A stretch of DNA of 64,000 bases from Hymenobacter convexus (GCF_030580955.1 NZ_JAUQON010000004.1:1-64000); one strand, 5' to 3'. Counted from the first letter of the stretch, positions 50,844-60,642 are shown. Program-made: numbers and translations. Notes: a model not told the origin generated them from the letters alone.

Positions 50844-52631
50844 CTAGTCGTGCCGCCAGGCGTTGGCTTGAAGGGGATAATTCGGCGGAACCACGTAAAT
50901 GTCGACTTCGGAGTTGTGGTAGGCCGGCGCAAACGGAAACCGGGGCTTAAAGAATCCCCGGTCGTTAGGGAATGCCACCACGTAGCGGTAGCGCGCGTGG
51001 GGCTGCTGGAGGTTGTCGAAGTGCCAGGGGCGCTGGCGCTCCCGGGAGTGGGCGTAAAACCGGAAGAACAGATTGTGGGTGGGCTCGGGTACCAGCACCG
51101 TGCTGGCAGGCTGGGTGCTCAGCCAGTGCAGGGCGGCGTAGTAGGCGCCATTGGTGCTGCGGGCGGCAGGGTTCACCCGGATAACCGAGTAGGATTCGTA
51201 AGCCGCAAAGCCGATGGCAAGCATTACCAGTGCCCGGCGCAACGGCTGGGAAGCAGGCCAGCGTAGCAGCAACCAATCCACGACCAGGCCGAGCAGAATA
51301 AAGAAAAAGCAGGCCTTATAGAGCATTACCCGCTCGGGCGGGAAAACGTGTTGAAAAAGGATTACCCCGTAGGGCAGGGCCACAAACCACAAAGCCGGCC
51401 GGCCCACCCGCCGCAGCCGTTGGGCGTGCTCCGCTGGCAACTGGCCAGTATGAGCCAGGTAAAACAGCAACCCAGTCAGTGCCAGAATGGGCAAGGTTAT
51501 CAGCGCCCCCAGCGTGCGCTGCCCGGCCAGAAAACCTTCATTGTGCCAGATGTAAGCCGGCAGGCCCGCCCAGAAAACCGACGGTTCCAAAGCGGCCACG
51601 TAGCCGTTGCCCACAAACTTGTCGAAGCCCGAAACGAGCAGCAGCGGCGCGTAAAGCAGTGCAGTGCCGAGGCCAATCAGCCCGCCAATCAAGCCCGCAA
51701 AGAACAGCTGACGCCAACGTCCCTTGCGGATGAAACAAAGCCCCAGCCATGAAAATGCCGAGGCCAGCACGTAAGCAAATGTGGGCACGGTGTAGCAACC
51801 CAAAATGCCCGCCGCTGCCAGCGCCACCCAAGCCGCGCGGGGCCGGGGTGTGGCCTCCGTTAGCCGCAGGGTGCAAAAAAAGACGATGCCTGCCAGTCCG
51901 ATAACCAACCAATACCCGCGCCCGACTCCGGCATGGTACAGGCTGAGCTGCAGCCAGGCAAAGGCCGCGGTGGCAATAGTGGCAGCCCGAAACCCAATAC
52001 GGGGCTTGAGGGCGGCAAACCACCCCAGCGTGGCCACGGTACTGATGAGTAAGACGGGCAGGCGCATGCACCACCAGAAATCAGCGCTGACCTGATAAAA
52101 CACCCAACTGATGGTGTTGGAGAACACATGGTTGTTCGGAATGGGGTAGTAAGCGGTGGTCGCAAATAGTCCCTTATTGACGAAAACCTCGTAAGAAACG
52201 GCGTCATCGTATTCCGGATTGGTCAGGCTGAAATAAAGCCGCAACACGGTGAGCACGGCAAAAAGCACCATTGCCCAGCGTCGCTCCCGGCCAGTCATTT
52301 GCAAGCCCTGGCGTAGGTGGCACCAGCTTACAGCCGCTTCCCCACGCAGCTGCTGCAGCTCACGGCGGGCCGCAGCGTTGCTTACCAGTGCCGCTAACAC
52401 AACGGCCCCTACGGTTGCCGTCAGGCCCAGGCTCTGGCGCAAGAGGTTAAAATCGGCAGCTGTGAATGGTCGGGTGCGCCACCCGTAAAATGGGAAAATG
52501 AAGTCCAGCGACCGGGCTTCACCCCAGTCGACGGTGCTCAGCACCAAGGCCGCGTAGCCGGCACAGCTGCCCAAGACCAACAATCCCAACAGTAGCCAAA
52601 ATGGGAAACGAATAGGTAGCTGCTCGTCCAT
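50844..52631 (-). CDS. Polytopic membrane protein, probable GT-C glycosyltransferase
   Basis: 595 residues from ATG 52631 (MDEQLPIRFPFWLLL); that ATG shares an A with the maf stop (TAATG), so translation is coupled. About 12 membrane segments. The loop between the first segments, YDDAVSYEVFVNKGLFATTAYYPIPNNHVFSN, carries acidic and histidine residues as in the GT-C / ArnT-PMT family. The C-terminal periplasmic part has RYRYVVAFPNDRGFF. It likely transfers a sugar from a lipid carrier; the acceptor is unknown. Confidence 0.8.
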   Translation of the reverse strand: MDEQLPIRFPFWLLLGLLVLGSCAGYAALVLSTVDWGEARSLDFIFPFYGWRTRPFTAADFNLLRQSLGLTATVGAVVLAALVSNAAARRELQQLRGEAAVSWCHLRQGLQMTGRERRWAMVLFAVLTVLRLYFSLTNPEYDDAVSYEVFVNKGLFATTAYYPIPNNHVFSNTISWVFYQVSADFWWCMRLPVLLISTVATLGWFAALKPRIGFRAATIATAAFAWLQLSLYHAGVGRGYWLVIGLAGIVFFCTLRLTEATPRPRAAWVALAAAGILGCYTVPTFAYVLASAFSWLGLCFIRKGRWRQLFFAGLIGGLIGLGTALLYAPLLLVSGFDKFVGNGYVAALEPSVFWAGLPAYIWHNEGFLAGQRTLGALITLPILALTGLLFYLAHTGQLPAEHAQRLRRVGRPALWFVALPYGVILFQHVFPPERVMLYKACFFFILLGLVVDWLLLRWPASQPLRRALVMLAIGFAAYESYSVIRVNPAARSTNGAYYAALHWLSTQPASTVLVPEPTHNLFFRFYAHSRERQRPWHFDNLQQPHARYRYVVAFPNDRGFFKPRFPFAPAYHNSEVDIYVVPPNYPLQANAWRHD

Positions 52632-53245
52632 TAAAGCTGGCTGGTTTCGGGGCTGGCTGCACCCTGCAAGGCCGCGGGTGGGCCAATCAGTTTTTCCAGC
52701 TCCGTCCACACCCGGTGTACCGGCAGGCCCATCACGTTGAAGTAGGAACCCTCGAGCCGCGTCACGCCCACCATGCCAATCCAGTCCTGGGCGCCGTAAG
52801 CGCCGGCTTTGTCAAAGGGCTGGGCCGTGGCGATGTAATGGGCGATTTCGGCCGGGGAAAGGGGGCGGAAGTGGACCGTCGTCTGGTCGGAGAACACCAC
52901 TTCGCGCCCGTCGCCGCAGCGCAGGCACACACCCGTGAACACCTCGTGTGCCCGTCCTTGCAGGCGCGTGAGCATGGCGGTGGCTTCGGCCGTGTCGGCG
53001 GGTTTGTTCAGCACGTCGTCGTCGAGGCACACAATGGTATCGGCGGTGAGCACAATTTCGTCCGCGGCGAGGGTTGCCACGTAGGCGGCCGCTTTGCGGG
53101 CGGCCAGGTACTCGGCCACTTCGGCCCGGCGCAGGTGGGCCGGGAAGTCCTCGTCCACGTCCACTAGGCGGGTTGCGTAGCGCAAGCCCAGGTCAGTCAG
53201 CAGCTGACGGCGGCGCGGGGAGTTGGAAGCTAAAATGAGTTTCAC
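52631..53245 (-). CDS. maf: Maf-family nucleotide pyrophosphatase
   Basis: 204 residues from GTG 53245 ((M)KLILASNSPRRRQLLTDLG). It has the Maf core: SNSPRRRQLL, VLTADTIVC, VVFSDQTTVHFRPLS, DKAGAYGAQDW and the later GMVGVTRLEGSYFNVMGLP. Maf proteins hydrolyse dTTP, UTP or modified NTPs to the monophosphates. GTGA overlap with the upstream DUF1015 stop and TAATG with the downstream gene show tight translational coupling. Confidence 0.93.
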   Translation of the reverse strand: MKLILASNSPRRRQLLTDLGLRYATRLVDVDEDFPAHLRRAEVAEYLAARKAAAYVATLAADEIVLTADTIVCLDDDVLNKPADTAEATAMLTRLQGRAHEVFTGVCLRCGDGREVVFSDQTTVHFRPLSPAEIAHYIATAQPFDKAGAYGAQDWIGMVGVTRLEGSYFNVMGLPVHRVWTELEKLIGPPAALQGAASPETSQL

Positions 53246-54576
53246 GCGGAGAGGGCAGGGGCTTGGAAAAATTCGACAAACGGATTGCCCGCTTCGTCGT
53301 CGGCAATGCTGGTGAAGAGAAAGCCGCCAATGGTTTTGGGATAAAAAAACGTCGACTTAGGGGGCATCACAGCGCCGGAATGGCACACGGCTTCCACCTC
53401 GGCCATGGTCACTTCATTCACAATAAAGGCGGCCACGGCCTCGCCGCGGTCCACGCGCTGCAGGCAGTCGAGTAGGCTGCGCACATAAGCCACGCCCGGC
53501 CAGGCCCGCTGGGCATCTAGGCCCATCACGCCCAGCACCTGCTGAAAAACGAAGAAATGAAGAACCGTCAGGTCCAGGTCTTTTACTTCCGCAGTGGTGG
53601 GCCAGTTCAACAGCGCGTGAACTTCGGGGCGCAGCCGCAGCTTGTAGGCCCGGCCCGCCGCGTACAGCCCGAAAGCCCATTGCTTGCCGGCAATGATGTC
53701 GGGCAAATCGTGGGCGTCTTCCTTGGGCTGCACCACAAAGTAGGGTTCCATTTCCCGAACCAAATCGGCCACGGTGCCTCCGTTGGGCATTTCGAGCAGT
53801 AGGCGGTGCGTGGGCAATATCCGCAGGTCGTCGGCCGCCGCGTTGGTGAGGTACATGAGGTGGTAGTTCCAGGGCTCGCGGCCGGTGGCCGTACCGTCGG
53901 CGGCCAGCTCGCGGGCCTGGCGGTAAGCCAGCGAGCCCTCGTAGCGGTGGTGGCCGTCAGCCAGAATCACCTCGCGCGTAGCCAGCACCTGCTGGAACCG
54001 CCGGATGATGGCGGCGTCCTGAATCACGGCCAGCACGTCGCGCGCGCCCTGGTAGTCCTCCACGGTTTCGTAGAGGGGCGAGCGCATGGCTTCATCCAGG
54101 TAAGCTTCCAATTCAAAATCGTCGTCGCGGTACAGGCCGTGGGTGGCGCTGGTCTGAAATTGGGTGCGGGCCAGCAGTTCGGCCCGGTCATTCACCGACG
54201 CCGGCAGGGTGTTTTCGTGGCGCAGCACCACGTTTTCATCCCAGCCATACGCCCGGATGTGGCACATGAAGCCCTTCCGGCAGTACTCCCACGTGCTGCC
54301 GGGCAGCCGGAAGTATTGGTAATAGGCATAAATGCCGGGCAATTCATCTTGCCGCAGCACGCCGCTGGCTTTCCATTCGGCCAGGCGCTCGGCAGCCGCT
54401 TCAGCCGGGTCATCGGCGCGCGGCACGGTGAGGTGAATCGAATTCAGCGGATTCTGGTACAGCACCTCCCGCTGTTTGTCCGAAACCACGTCGAACAGCG
54501 GCGATACGTACGCGTCAATGTCGGCGCTTAGCGTTGGGTTGTAGCGCCAGCCGCGCACGGGTTGAATTTCAGCCAA
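53242..54576 (-). CDS. DUF1015 family protein
   Basis: 444 residues from ATG 54576. N-terminal RGWRYNPTLSADIDAYVSPLFDVVSD, SIHLTVPRAD, the conserved YAYYQYF block, and the hallmark ADGHHRYEGSLAYR, then PTHRLLLEMP and PPKSTFFYPKTIGGFLF near the end, all usual for DUF1015. The family is uncharacterised in bacteria; some members resemble SerK-like or ParB-type kinases. It leads an operon DUF1015-maf-membrane glycosyltransferase with overlapping reading frames. Confidence 0.88.
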   Translation of the reverse strand: MAEIQPVRGWRYNPTLSADIDAYVSPLFDVVSDKQREVLYQNPLNSIHLTVPRADDPAEAAAERLAEWKASGVLRQDELPGIYAYYQYFRLPGSTWEYCRKGFMCHIRAYGWDENVVLRHENTLPASVNDRAELLARTQFQTSATHGLYRDDDFELEAYLDEAMRSPLYETVEDYQGARDVLAVIQDAAIIRRFQQVLATREVILADGHHRYEGSLAYRQARELAADGTATGREPWNYHLMYLTNAAADDLRILPTHRLLLEMPNGGTVADLVREMEPYFVVQPKEDAHDLPDIIAGKQWAFGLYAAGRAYKLRLRPEVHALLNWPTTAEVKDLDLTVLHFFVFQQVLGVMGLDAQRAWPGVAYVRSLLDCLQRVDRGEAVAAFIVNEVTMAEVEAVCHSGAVMPPKSTFFYPKTIGGFLFTSIADDEAGNPFVEFFQAPALSA

Positions 54577-54677
54577 TGGAAAAAAAGTATTGCGGGATGA
54601 ATGGTAAGATTACCGGCCTGCGGAAAGGCAGTAAAATTGAGTGGCGTACTCAGTGAACACGCAAACTAACCTCTTTG

Positions 54678-55328
54678 TCAGGGTGCCAACCGGGCAAGCT
54701 TCCAAGCATTGCCCTCCAACTCATACACGATGCGGTCGTGCAGGCGGCTGGGGCGGCCCTGCCAGAACTCCACCCGGTGCGGCCGCAGGATGTAGCCGCC
54801 CCAGTTTTCGGGCCGGGGCAGCGGGTCTTGCGCCCCAAACTTTTCGGCAAACTCATGTTCACGCGCCTCCAGCTCTTCGCGGCTGCCAATTACCTGGCTT
54901 TGGGGCGAGGCCCAGGCGCCGAGCTGGCTGCTGCGCGGCCGGCTCTGGAAATATTCGGTCGACATCTCGGCCGGCGCTTTTTCCACCCGGCCTTCCACGC
55001 GCACCTGCCGTTCGAGCCCGGGCCAGAAAAAGTTGAGGGCCGCCAGCGGCTGCCGGGCCAGTTCCTGCCCCTTGCGCGACTCGTAATTGGTGTAAAACAG
55101 AAAGCCCGCATCCTCCGGCAAACCTTTCAGCAGCACCACCCGCGACGACGGTTGTCCGCCCGCATCCACCGTGCTCAGGGTCAGGGCCGTCGGCTCGTCG
55201 AGCTTGGCGGCCAGGGCCTCATCCAGCCACTGCCGAAACTGGCGGACTGCATCGGGCAGCACATCGGCCTCCGAGAGGGTGCGCTGCGAATAGGTTTTGC
55301 GTAAATCGGCGAGCTGCGAGTCGTTCAT
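54678..55328 (-). CDS. pdxH: Pyridoxamine 5'-phosphate oxidase
   Basis: 216 residues from ATG 55328 ([11 protein letters not shown]). Contains [100 protein letters not shown] and the C-terminal LARLAP. The FMN enzyme oxidises pyridoxine or pyridoxamine phosphate to pyridoxal phosphate. Both the FMN and the PLP site segments are retained. Confidence 0.96.
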   Translation of the reverse strand: MNDSQLADLRKTYSQRTLSEADVLPDAVRQFRQWLDEALAAKLDEPTALTLSTVDAGGQPSSRVVLLKGLPEDAGFLFYTNYESRKGQELARQPLAALNFFWPGLERQVRVEGRVEKAPAEMSTEYFQSRPRSSQLGAWASPQSQVIGSREELEAREHEFAEKFGAQDPLPRPENWGGYILRPHRVEFWQGRPSRLHDRIVYELEGNAWKLARLAP

Positions 55329-55563
55329 GAAGCAAGGAATCTTAAATGGGGAGTGGTGCGGCCAGCCGCGCAACCTTAAATGGGCCGCCTCAGCGGCTAT
55401 GTTCAACGGAACAAATTTGCCCGGCCCACAGTCTAACTAAATCCCACTGGGCGCACGCCGCCCAGCAATGTCGCCGCAAGTTACGACCGGCTGCGAAGGC
55501 TTATCCTTGCTTGGCCCGGCGGTGCCCCCGGGCTGCGTTGCCTCACCTTTTTATCTTCATGCC

Positions 55564-56121
55564 ATGCGTCCCGGAACCCTGCTTATCTCCCAGCCTTTCC
55601 TTGGCGACCCCAATTTTGAGCGGAGCGTGGTGCTGCTGTGCCGCGACGAACCCGAGGACGGTACTTTCGGCCTCGTCCTCAACCGCGTCACCAATCTCAC
55701 CCTGGGCGATGTGCTCGACCTGCCGCCCGAGCTGTCGGCCGTGGCGGGTGAGCTGCCCATCTATCTGGGCGGCCCCGTCGAGCCCAACACCTTGCATTAC
55801 CTGCACCGCCGCTCCGATTTGCCCGGCGCGCAGGATTTGGGTCAGGAAGTTTACTGGGGCGGCGACTTTGAGTTGCTGCTCGGCTTGATGAGTACCGGCG
55901 CGGTTGCGGGCGATGACGTGCGGCTGTTTGCCGGCTACTCCGGCTGGTCGGCGGGGCAGTTGGCCGGCGAAATGCAGGCCCAGAGTTGGATACGTCACCT
56001 TGCAAGCGCCGGGAAAGTGTTTACTTTGGCATCGGATGCCTTCTGGCGCGACATTCTGCGGGAGAAAGGCGGGCGGTTCAAGGTTTTGGCCAACTACCCC
56101 GTCGACCCTCGTTTGAATTGA
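55564..56121 (+). CDS. YqgE/AlgH family protein
   Basis: 185 residues from ATG 55564 (MRPGTLLISQPFLGDPNFERSVVLLC). The family sequence is continuous with GTFGLVLNR, IYLGGPVEPNTLHYLH, VYWGGDFELL and RLFAGYSGWSAGQLAGEMQAQSW. The fold is known but the biochemical function is not. The frame upstream (55468-55563) is not coding. Followed 90 bp later by the DUF349 gene. Confidence 0.92.
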   Translation: MRPGTLLISQPFLGDPNFERSVVLLCRDEPEDGTFGLVLNRVTNLTLGDVLDLPPELSAVAGELPIYLGGPVEPNTLHYLHRRSDLPGAQDLGQEVYWGGDFELLLGLMSTGAVAGDDVRLFAGYSGWSAGQLAGEMQAQSWIRHLASAGKVFTLASDAFWRDILREKGGRFKVLANYPVDPRLN

Positions 56122-56211
56122 TGCCGCCCCGAGGCTTCTTTGTAGTTTCATTCCCACTTTTTTTTGCGCGCTCCTCTGGCCCGGTACCTGGGCTGGCTTT
56201 TACGAAGATTT

Positions 56212-58677
56212 ATGGCTGCTGAAGAAAACCCCACTGCCCCGCAAGCCGGCGGCGCCAACGAGTCTGCCGAAGACCGGATGACCATTTTGCAACGCCGTCT
56301 GGCCGAAATTCAGAGCCGTTCGGGCCAGGCTGTTGCGCCAGCCGCGCCGGCCGAAGGCCAGACCGAACTACCCGCCCAGGGCACGCCCGCCCTCCCGGGC
56401 AACGAGCCCGAAGGCGCCGGCACGGCCGAAGCGCCTGCCGAAGCACCGGCAGCTCCGGCGCCCGGCAGTGCCCCCGCACCCGGTACGCCCGAAGCCCAGG
56501 CGGCCGAAGAAACGGCGCACCACGTACCCGACGAGGTCACGGTGGATGGCCATGACATGTCGGCTCCGCAAGCCCGCGCCGTGGCTCACTATGGCGCCGA
56601 TATGGCCGCCAGCGTGGTTGAAACCCCAATGCCCGAAGCCTTGCCCGCCCAGGAGCAGATTGCCAGCGCCACCCCCGCGCCCATTGCCGACCCCGAAACC
56701 AGCCTCAGCGGTACGGGCGAGCCCACGACGGTTGAAGACTCCGCGCCGGCCGTCCCTACGGTTACGGTGCATTCAGCCGAAGACCTGGAAAATGCCCCCG
56801 AAGGCGTGGCGCACCTCAGCACTTCGGAAGAAACCCCGCTGAATGCCGCGCCCGCTAATGTGGCCGCCATTGAGGCAGGAGGGGAGCCCACCGGCGAGAC
56901 CGAATCCACTGAAACGGAAGAAACTTACGTTTCTGAAACGCCGGCCCCCGATTTCACGGCCCTCGACCTGCCCGCGCAGGCCGCCTACCTGGTGGAGCTT
57001 ATCCGCCGTCCCGATGCGCGCCGCAACCGCAAGCAGATTCAGGACCTCACGCGCCAGTACGAGACCAACGTGGGCTTGGCCCGCACGGCCGCCCGCGAGA
57101 AGTTTGCTGCCGGGGGCGAAGGTGCCGAAGCCTTCGCATTCCAGCAGCCCGAAGGCCAGCAGGAGCTGAACAAAGCTTTGCAGGAATTCCGCGAGAACCG
57201 CGCCAAGGACGCCAAAGCCGAAGACGCCAGCCGCGGCGACAACCTCGTTAAAAAGCGCGCCTTGCTCGACCAGCTCCGCGGCCTCGTGGAAGCGGCCGAA
57301 ACCAAGGACAGTTCAGCCAAGCTCAAGGCCCTGCAAGCCGAGTGGAAGGCCACCGGCGCCGTGCCGCAAACCGACAGCCAGTCGATTTGGGACACCTACC
57401 ACGGCCTGCTCGACATTTACTACAGCAAGCAGGGCCAGTTCCTGCAGATGAAGGACCTGGACCGCCGCCGTAACCTGGAGGCCAAGGAAGGCCTTATTAA
57501 GCGTGCCGAAGCCCTGGCCGATGCCCCCGGCATCAACAAAGCCCTCGATGAGCTGACCAAGCTGCACGACGACTGGAAGAACATCGGCCCGGTGCCGAAC
57601 GACCAGCGCGAGCCGCTCTGGCAGCGTTTCATTGCCGCTTCCGACGTGCTGCACCAGCGCCGCAAGGAGTTTGTGGACCAGCGCTCGACCGTGGAGAAAG
57701 CCAACCTCGTGGTGAAGCAGGCGCTGCTGGAGCGCGTGCTGCCCTTTGCTACCTTCGACACCGACCGTGTGAATCTGTGGCGCTCCAAAACCGACGAGCT
57801 CCAGGAAATTAAAGCCGAGTGGGAAGCCGCCGGCCTCGTGCCCCGCGCCCAGGCCGATGCGCTGAACAAGCAGTATTGGGCCGCCTACAAGGCGTTTTTC
57901 AACCGCAAAAACGAATTCTTCAAGTCGCTCGACAACGAGAAGTCGGCCAACGTGAAAGCCAAGCAGGCCCTCATCGACCAGGCCGAAGAAGCCCAGAATA
58001 ACCCCGACCACGACGCGGCGCGTCAGGTTATCATCCGGGTGCAGAAGGAGTGGAAAGAAGTGGGCCGCGTGCCCGACAAGCTGGCCGACAAGCTCTGGCA
58101 CCGCTTCCGCGCCGCTTGCGACGCCGTATTTGAGCGTCCGAAGCAGGAATTCCGCCAGCGTGAGGAGAAAGTGCAGCAGGCCTCGGCCGAGCAAACCGCG
58201 CACCTCGAAACCGTAGCCGAGCAGGTTGCGGGCCTTAATGCCGACAACCCCGGGACACTGGAGGGTTTCCGCGCCATCCTGGCCGACTGGTCGGCCGCCT
58301 TCGATGCCAACGACGAGCAGCCCAACCGCGGCACCGGCGACGCCAGCGAAGAACAGCTGCTCAAGCTCCTGGGCAAGTACCTCGACCAGGTGCCGGGCCT
58401 GAGCTACGACGACCGTGCAGCACTCCTGTTCCAGACGGAAGTAGCCCGCCTCAAGGCGCGTCCGCATGCCCAGCAGCAGCTGTCGCGCAAGGAAATGGCG
58501 CTTCGCAAGGAAATCAACGAATTGGAAAACGACGCTTCCACTCTGCAAACCAACCTCGACTTCTTCGCGCGTTCCAAGAATGCCAGCCAGCTCCGCGAGG
58601 AATACCAGGGCCGTATTGCAGAAGGTCAGAAACGCATTGATGCGCTCAAAAAGCAGCTCAAATTGATTCGCAGCTAG
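56212..58677 (+). CDS. DUF349 coiled-coil repeat protein
   Basis: 821 residues from ATG 56212. The first 260 residues are low-complexity, rich in E, A, P and T (probably disordered), followed by an ALDLPAQAAYLVELIRRP start of the helical part. Then come several DUF349 units of about 70 residues: LKALQAEWKATGAVPQ, TKLHDDWKNIGPVPND, LQEIKAEWEAAGLVPRAQ, VIIRVQKEWKEVGRVPDK. The C-terminus is a coiled coil (LRKEINELENDASTLQTNLDFFARSKNASQL). DUF349 proteins in Bacteroidota have no defined function. A terminator follows. Confidence 0.9.
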   Translation: MAAEENPTAPQAGGANESAEDRMTILQRRLAEIQSRSGQAVAPAAPAEGQTELPAQGTPALPGNEPEGAGTAEAPAEAPAAPAPGSAPAPGTPEAQAAEETAHHVPDEVTVDGHDMSAPQARAVAHYGADMAASVVETPMPEALPAQEQIASATPAPIADPETSLSGTGEPTTVEDSAPAVPTVTVHSAEDLENAPEGVAHLSTSEETPLNAAPANVAAIEAGGEPTGETESTETEETYVSETPAPDFTALDLPAQAAYLVELIRRPDARRNRKQIQDLTRQYETNVGLARTAAREKFAAGGEGAEAFAFQQPEGQQELNKALQEFRENRAKDAKAEDASRGDNLVKKRALLDQLRGLVEAAETKDSSAKLKALQAEWKATGAVPQTDSQSIWDTYHGLLDIYYSKQGQFLQMKDLDRRRNLEAKEGLIKRAEALADAPGINKALDELTKLHDDWKNIGPVPNDQREPLWQRFIAASDVLHQRRKEFVDQRSTVEKANLVVKQALLERVLPFATFDTDRVNLWRSKTDELQEIKAEWEAAGLVPRAQADALNKQYWAAYKAFFNRKNEFFKSLDNEKSANVKAKQALIDQAEEAQNNPDHDAARQVIIRVQKEWKEVGRVPDKLADKLWHRFRAACDAVFERPKQEFRQREEKVQQASAEQTAHLETVAEQVAGLNADNPGTLEGFRAILADWSAAFDANDEQPNRGTGDASEEQLLKLLGKYLDQVPGLSYDDRAALLFQTEVARLKARPHAQQQLSRKEMALRKEINELENDASTLQTNLDFFARSKNASQLREEYQGRIAEGQKRIDALKKQLKLIRS

Positions 58678-58709
58678 GTTCTTGAATCCGTTGGCTTTAG
58701 CGTAGAAGT

Positions 58710-58734
58710 GCCCCGGTGAGCATCTCATCGGGGC
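58710..58734 (+). terminator. Terminator after the DUF349 gene
   Basis: 11-bp stem (58710-58720 with 58724-58734, one G-T pair), loop CAT, followed by a T-run. Confidence 0.88.
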
Positions 58735-58763
58735 GCTTTTTTTTGAATTAATGGTCAATAGCG

Positions 58764-58794
58764 TTGGCAAAAGCGGTAGCTAGGCTTACTTTTG
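58764..58794 (+). promoter_or_regulatory. Promoter of tRNA-Thr: TTG-N20-TACTTTTG
   Basis: TTG at 58764-58766, 20-nt spacer and TACTTTTG at 58787-58794, an exact TAnnTTTG. Transcription would begin near 58800, 7 nt before the mature 5' end of the tRNA. Confidence 0.7.
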
Positions 58795-58806
58795 CACCAC
58801 CAATCC

Positions 58807-58882
58807 GCCGCCTTAGCTCAGTTGGTAGAGCTTCTGACTTGTAATCAGAGGGTCGTTGGTTCGAGTCCGACAGGCGGCTCCA
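58807..58882 (+). tRNA. tRNA-Thr (anticodon UGU)
   Basis: Acceptor GCCGCCT/AGGCGGC, D-arm with GCTCAGTTGGTAGAGC, anticodon stem TCTGA/TCAGA with loop CTTGTAA (anticodon TGT at 58840-58842, reading ACA and related Thr codons), T-loop TTCGAGT. The 3' CCA is encoded (58880-58882). A promoter precedes and a terminator follows. Confidence 0.97.
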
Positions 58883-58888
58883 TGTTTT

Positions 58889-58928
58889 AAAAGGGGCTTG
58901 CAAATCGAATGATTTGCAAGCCCCTTTT
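58889..58928. terminator. 18-bp perfect hairpin terminator
   Basis: 58889-58906 pairs fully with 58911-58928, loop GAAT, A-tract on one side and T-tract on the other. Ends both the tRNA transcript and the convergent PAP2 gene. Confidence 0.95.
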
Positions 58929-58984
58929 GATTGCTACCCATCGGTTCCATCCCAATTGTTGAAGCTGCAAAGTCCCATTTGAAT

Positions 58985-59797
58985 CTACCTTGGTCGCCAG
59001 GTAAAGCACAAGCCCGTGCCGCCTGCCGGGCTCCATATGGGCACGAAACTGGTATCGCCGATGCCCCGGCCGCCGGGTTTGCGGCCCCAGCGGTTGCGGT
59101 GGGAGAGGTAGGCCACGTGCGCCGACAGGATGCCAAAACCTGCCCCGGCCACCACGTCGGATTCCCAGTGCTTGTTGTTTATCATTCGAAACGCGGCCAC
59201 GCTGGTGGCTAGCGCGTAGGCGCCCACGCCATACCATTGGCTTTTGTCGCGGAACTCGGCGTGGACGATGCTGGCGGCCAGAAACGCCTGGGCCGTGTGG
59301 CCCGACGGGAAGGAGAGGTGGTCGGAGGAATCCGGCCGCTGAATATGGGTCAGCGTTTTCACGATATACACCGAGCCCAGCATAATTAGCTCACTTTTGG
59401 CCACCACTAGGGCCAGGTTTAGCCGGTCGTTGCGCGATTCGACGCCGGCCAGTAGCACCCCGGGAATCTCCAAATACGGGGCCCACTGCAGGTAATCGTC
59501 GATGTGGTTGCGATAGGTGCCAAACTCGCTTCGGATAGCGCGCTTGGCCTGGTACGAGCTATACAGCCCATTTCCATAGATGGTGCTGGCTCCGTAGCCA
59601 ATCAGCACCGCCGGTACGATGCTGGCCCGAAACCCCTTGCTCTTAAAAAATGACTTTTTACTGGTCCCCGATGCGCCCGTCGGGTTCTGGTATTTGTGAG
59701 TGGTATCGGCCGCGGCCGGCGTTTGGGCCGCCGCGAGTTGGGGCAGCGTGGTGAGAGGGGCCAGCAGGGCCACGGATAAGCAGGAGCGGAGTAGCAT
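58985..59797 (-). CDS. Exported PAP2-family phosphatase
   Basis: 270 residues from ATG 59797 (MLLRSCLSVALLAPLTTLPQLAAAQ, signal peptide); the frame extends to 59836 but the signal starts here. Motifs: KTLTHIQRP (Kx6RP), FPSGHTAQAFLAA (PSGH) and NNKHWESDVVAG (HxxxD, without the usual SR lead). It is a periplasmic or surface phosphatase of PAP2 fold with several membrane-like helices (ALVVAKSELIMLGSVYIV). The substrate is unknown. A second PAP2 gene of different type lies at 22779-23384. Confidence 0.9.
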   Translation of the reverse strand: MLLRSCLSVALLAPLTTLPQLAAAQTPAAADTTHKYQNPTGASGTSKKSFFKSKGFRASIVPAVLIGYGASTIYGNGLYSSYQAKRAIRSEFGTYRNHIDDYLQWAPYLEIPGVLLAGVESRNDRLNLALVVAKSELIMLGSVYIVKTLTHIQRPDSSDHLSFPSGHTAQAFLAASIVHAEFRDKSQWYGVGAYALATSVAAFRMINNKHWESDVVAGAGFGILSAHVAYLSHRNRWGRKPGGRGIGDTSFVPIWSPAGGTGLCFTWRPR

Positions 59798-59948
59798 GAG
59801 CGCAGGATAGCGATGAAGTGCGAAGAAACGACTCACCAGCCCAATCGGTTACCGTGAGGCGGGGGCTTCTGGATATTCGAAGCCAAATGGTGGTGCTAAC
59901 TTGCGCAGCGATTCTGAGTTCTTTCGGCTTTAAACTACCTCCGATTTT

Positions 59949-60596
59949 ATGGATTTAATTCCCGCAACCGCCGCGTTCATCGAGCAAAAATTCGCCGATG
60001 AAGGCAGTGGCCACGACTGGGCGCACATCCGGCGCGTGTGGCTCATGGCCCGCCGGCTGGCCGCCAACTCGCCGGCCGCGAATGCGGAAATTACCGAACT
60101 GGGGGCCTTGTTGCACGACATCGCCGACTGGAAGTTCCACGGCGGCGACTACGAAGCGGGCCCCCGCGCCGCCCGGGGCTGGCTCCAGAGCCAGCACGCG
60201 TCGGAAGAACTCATCACCCGCGTCGAAACCATCATCCGCGAGGTGTCTTTCAAAGGCCTGGGGGTGGAAACCCCCGTTTCTTCGCTCGAAGCCGCGCTCG
60301 TGCAGGACGCCGACCGGCTCGATGCCATTGGGGCCATTGGCATTGCCCGGGCTTTTGCCTACGGCGGCCACAAGGGCCGGGCCCTGCACGACCCGGCCGT
60401 GCGGCCGGTAGTGCACGAGAGTTTCGCCAGCTACCAAAAAAACACCGCGCCCACCCTCAATCACTTCTACGAAAAGTTGCTACACCTCAAAGACCGTCTC
60501 CAGACGCCCGCTGCCCGCGCTGTAGCCGAGGAGCGGCACGCTTATATGGAAGCGTTTGTGGCGCGCTTTTTGGCTGAGTGGGAAGGGCAGGCCTAG
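59949..60596 (+). CDS. HD-domain phosphohydrolase
   Basis: 215 residues from ATG 59949. The metal-binding HD pattern is present: GHDWAHIRRVWLMA (first His), LGALLHDIADWK (HD) and VQDADRLDAIGAIGIARAFAYGG (last Asp). Members of this bacterial group, with YedJ, are uncharacterised hydrolases of phosphorylated substrates. The position after a PAP2 gene is divergent, and it is not part of its operon. Confidence 0.9.
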   Translation: MDLIPATAAFIEQKFADEGSGHDWAHIRRVWLMARRLAANSPAANAEITELGALLHDIADWKFHGGDYEAGPRAARGWLQSQHASEELITRVETIIREVSFKGLGVETPVSSLEAALVQDADRLDAIGAIGIARAFAYGGHKGRALHDPAVRPVVHESFASYQKNTAPTLNHFYEKLLHLKDRLQTPAARAVAEERHAYMEAFVARFLAEWEGQA

Positions 60597-60642
60597 CAGC
60601 AGATGCGGCCCAGCCTGAGTTCGCCCCCCGCACCGCTTGCCT

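Noticed and set aside
55346..55888. Overlapping ORF of 180 codons
   Set aside because: It reads the pdxH/yqgE spacer and yqgE in another frame, with P/S/A-rich noise.
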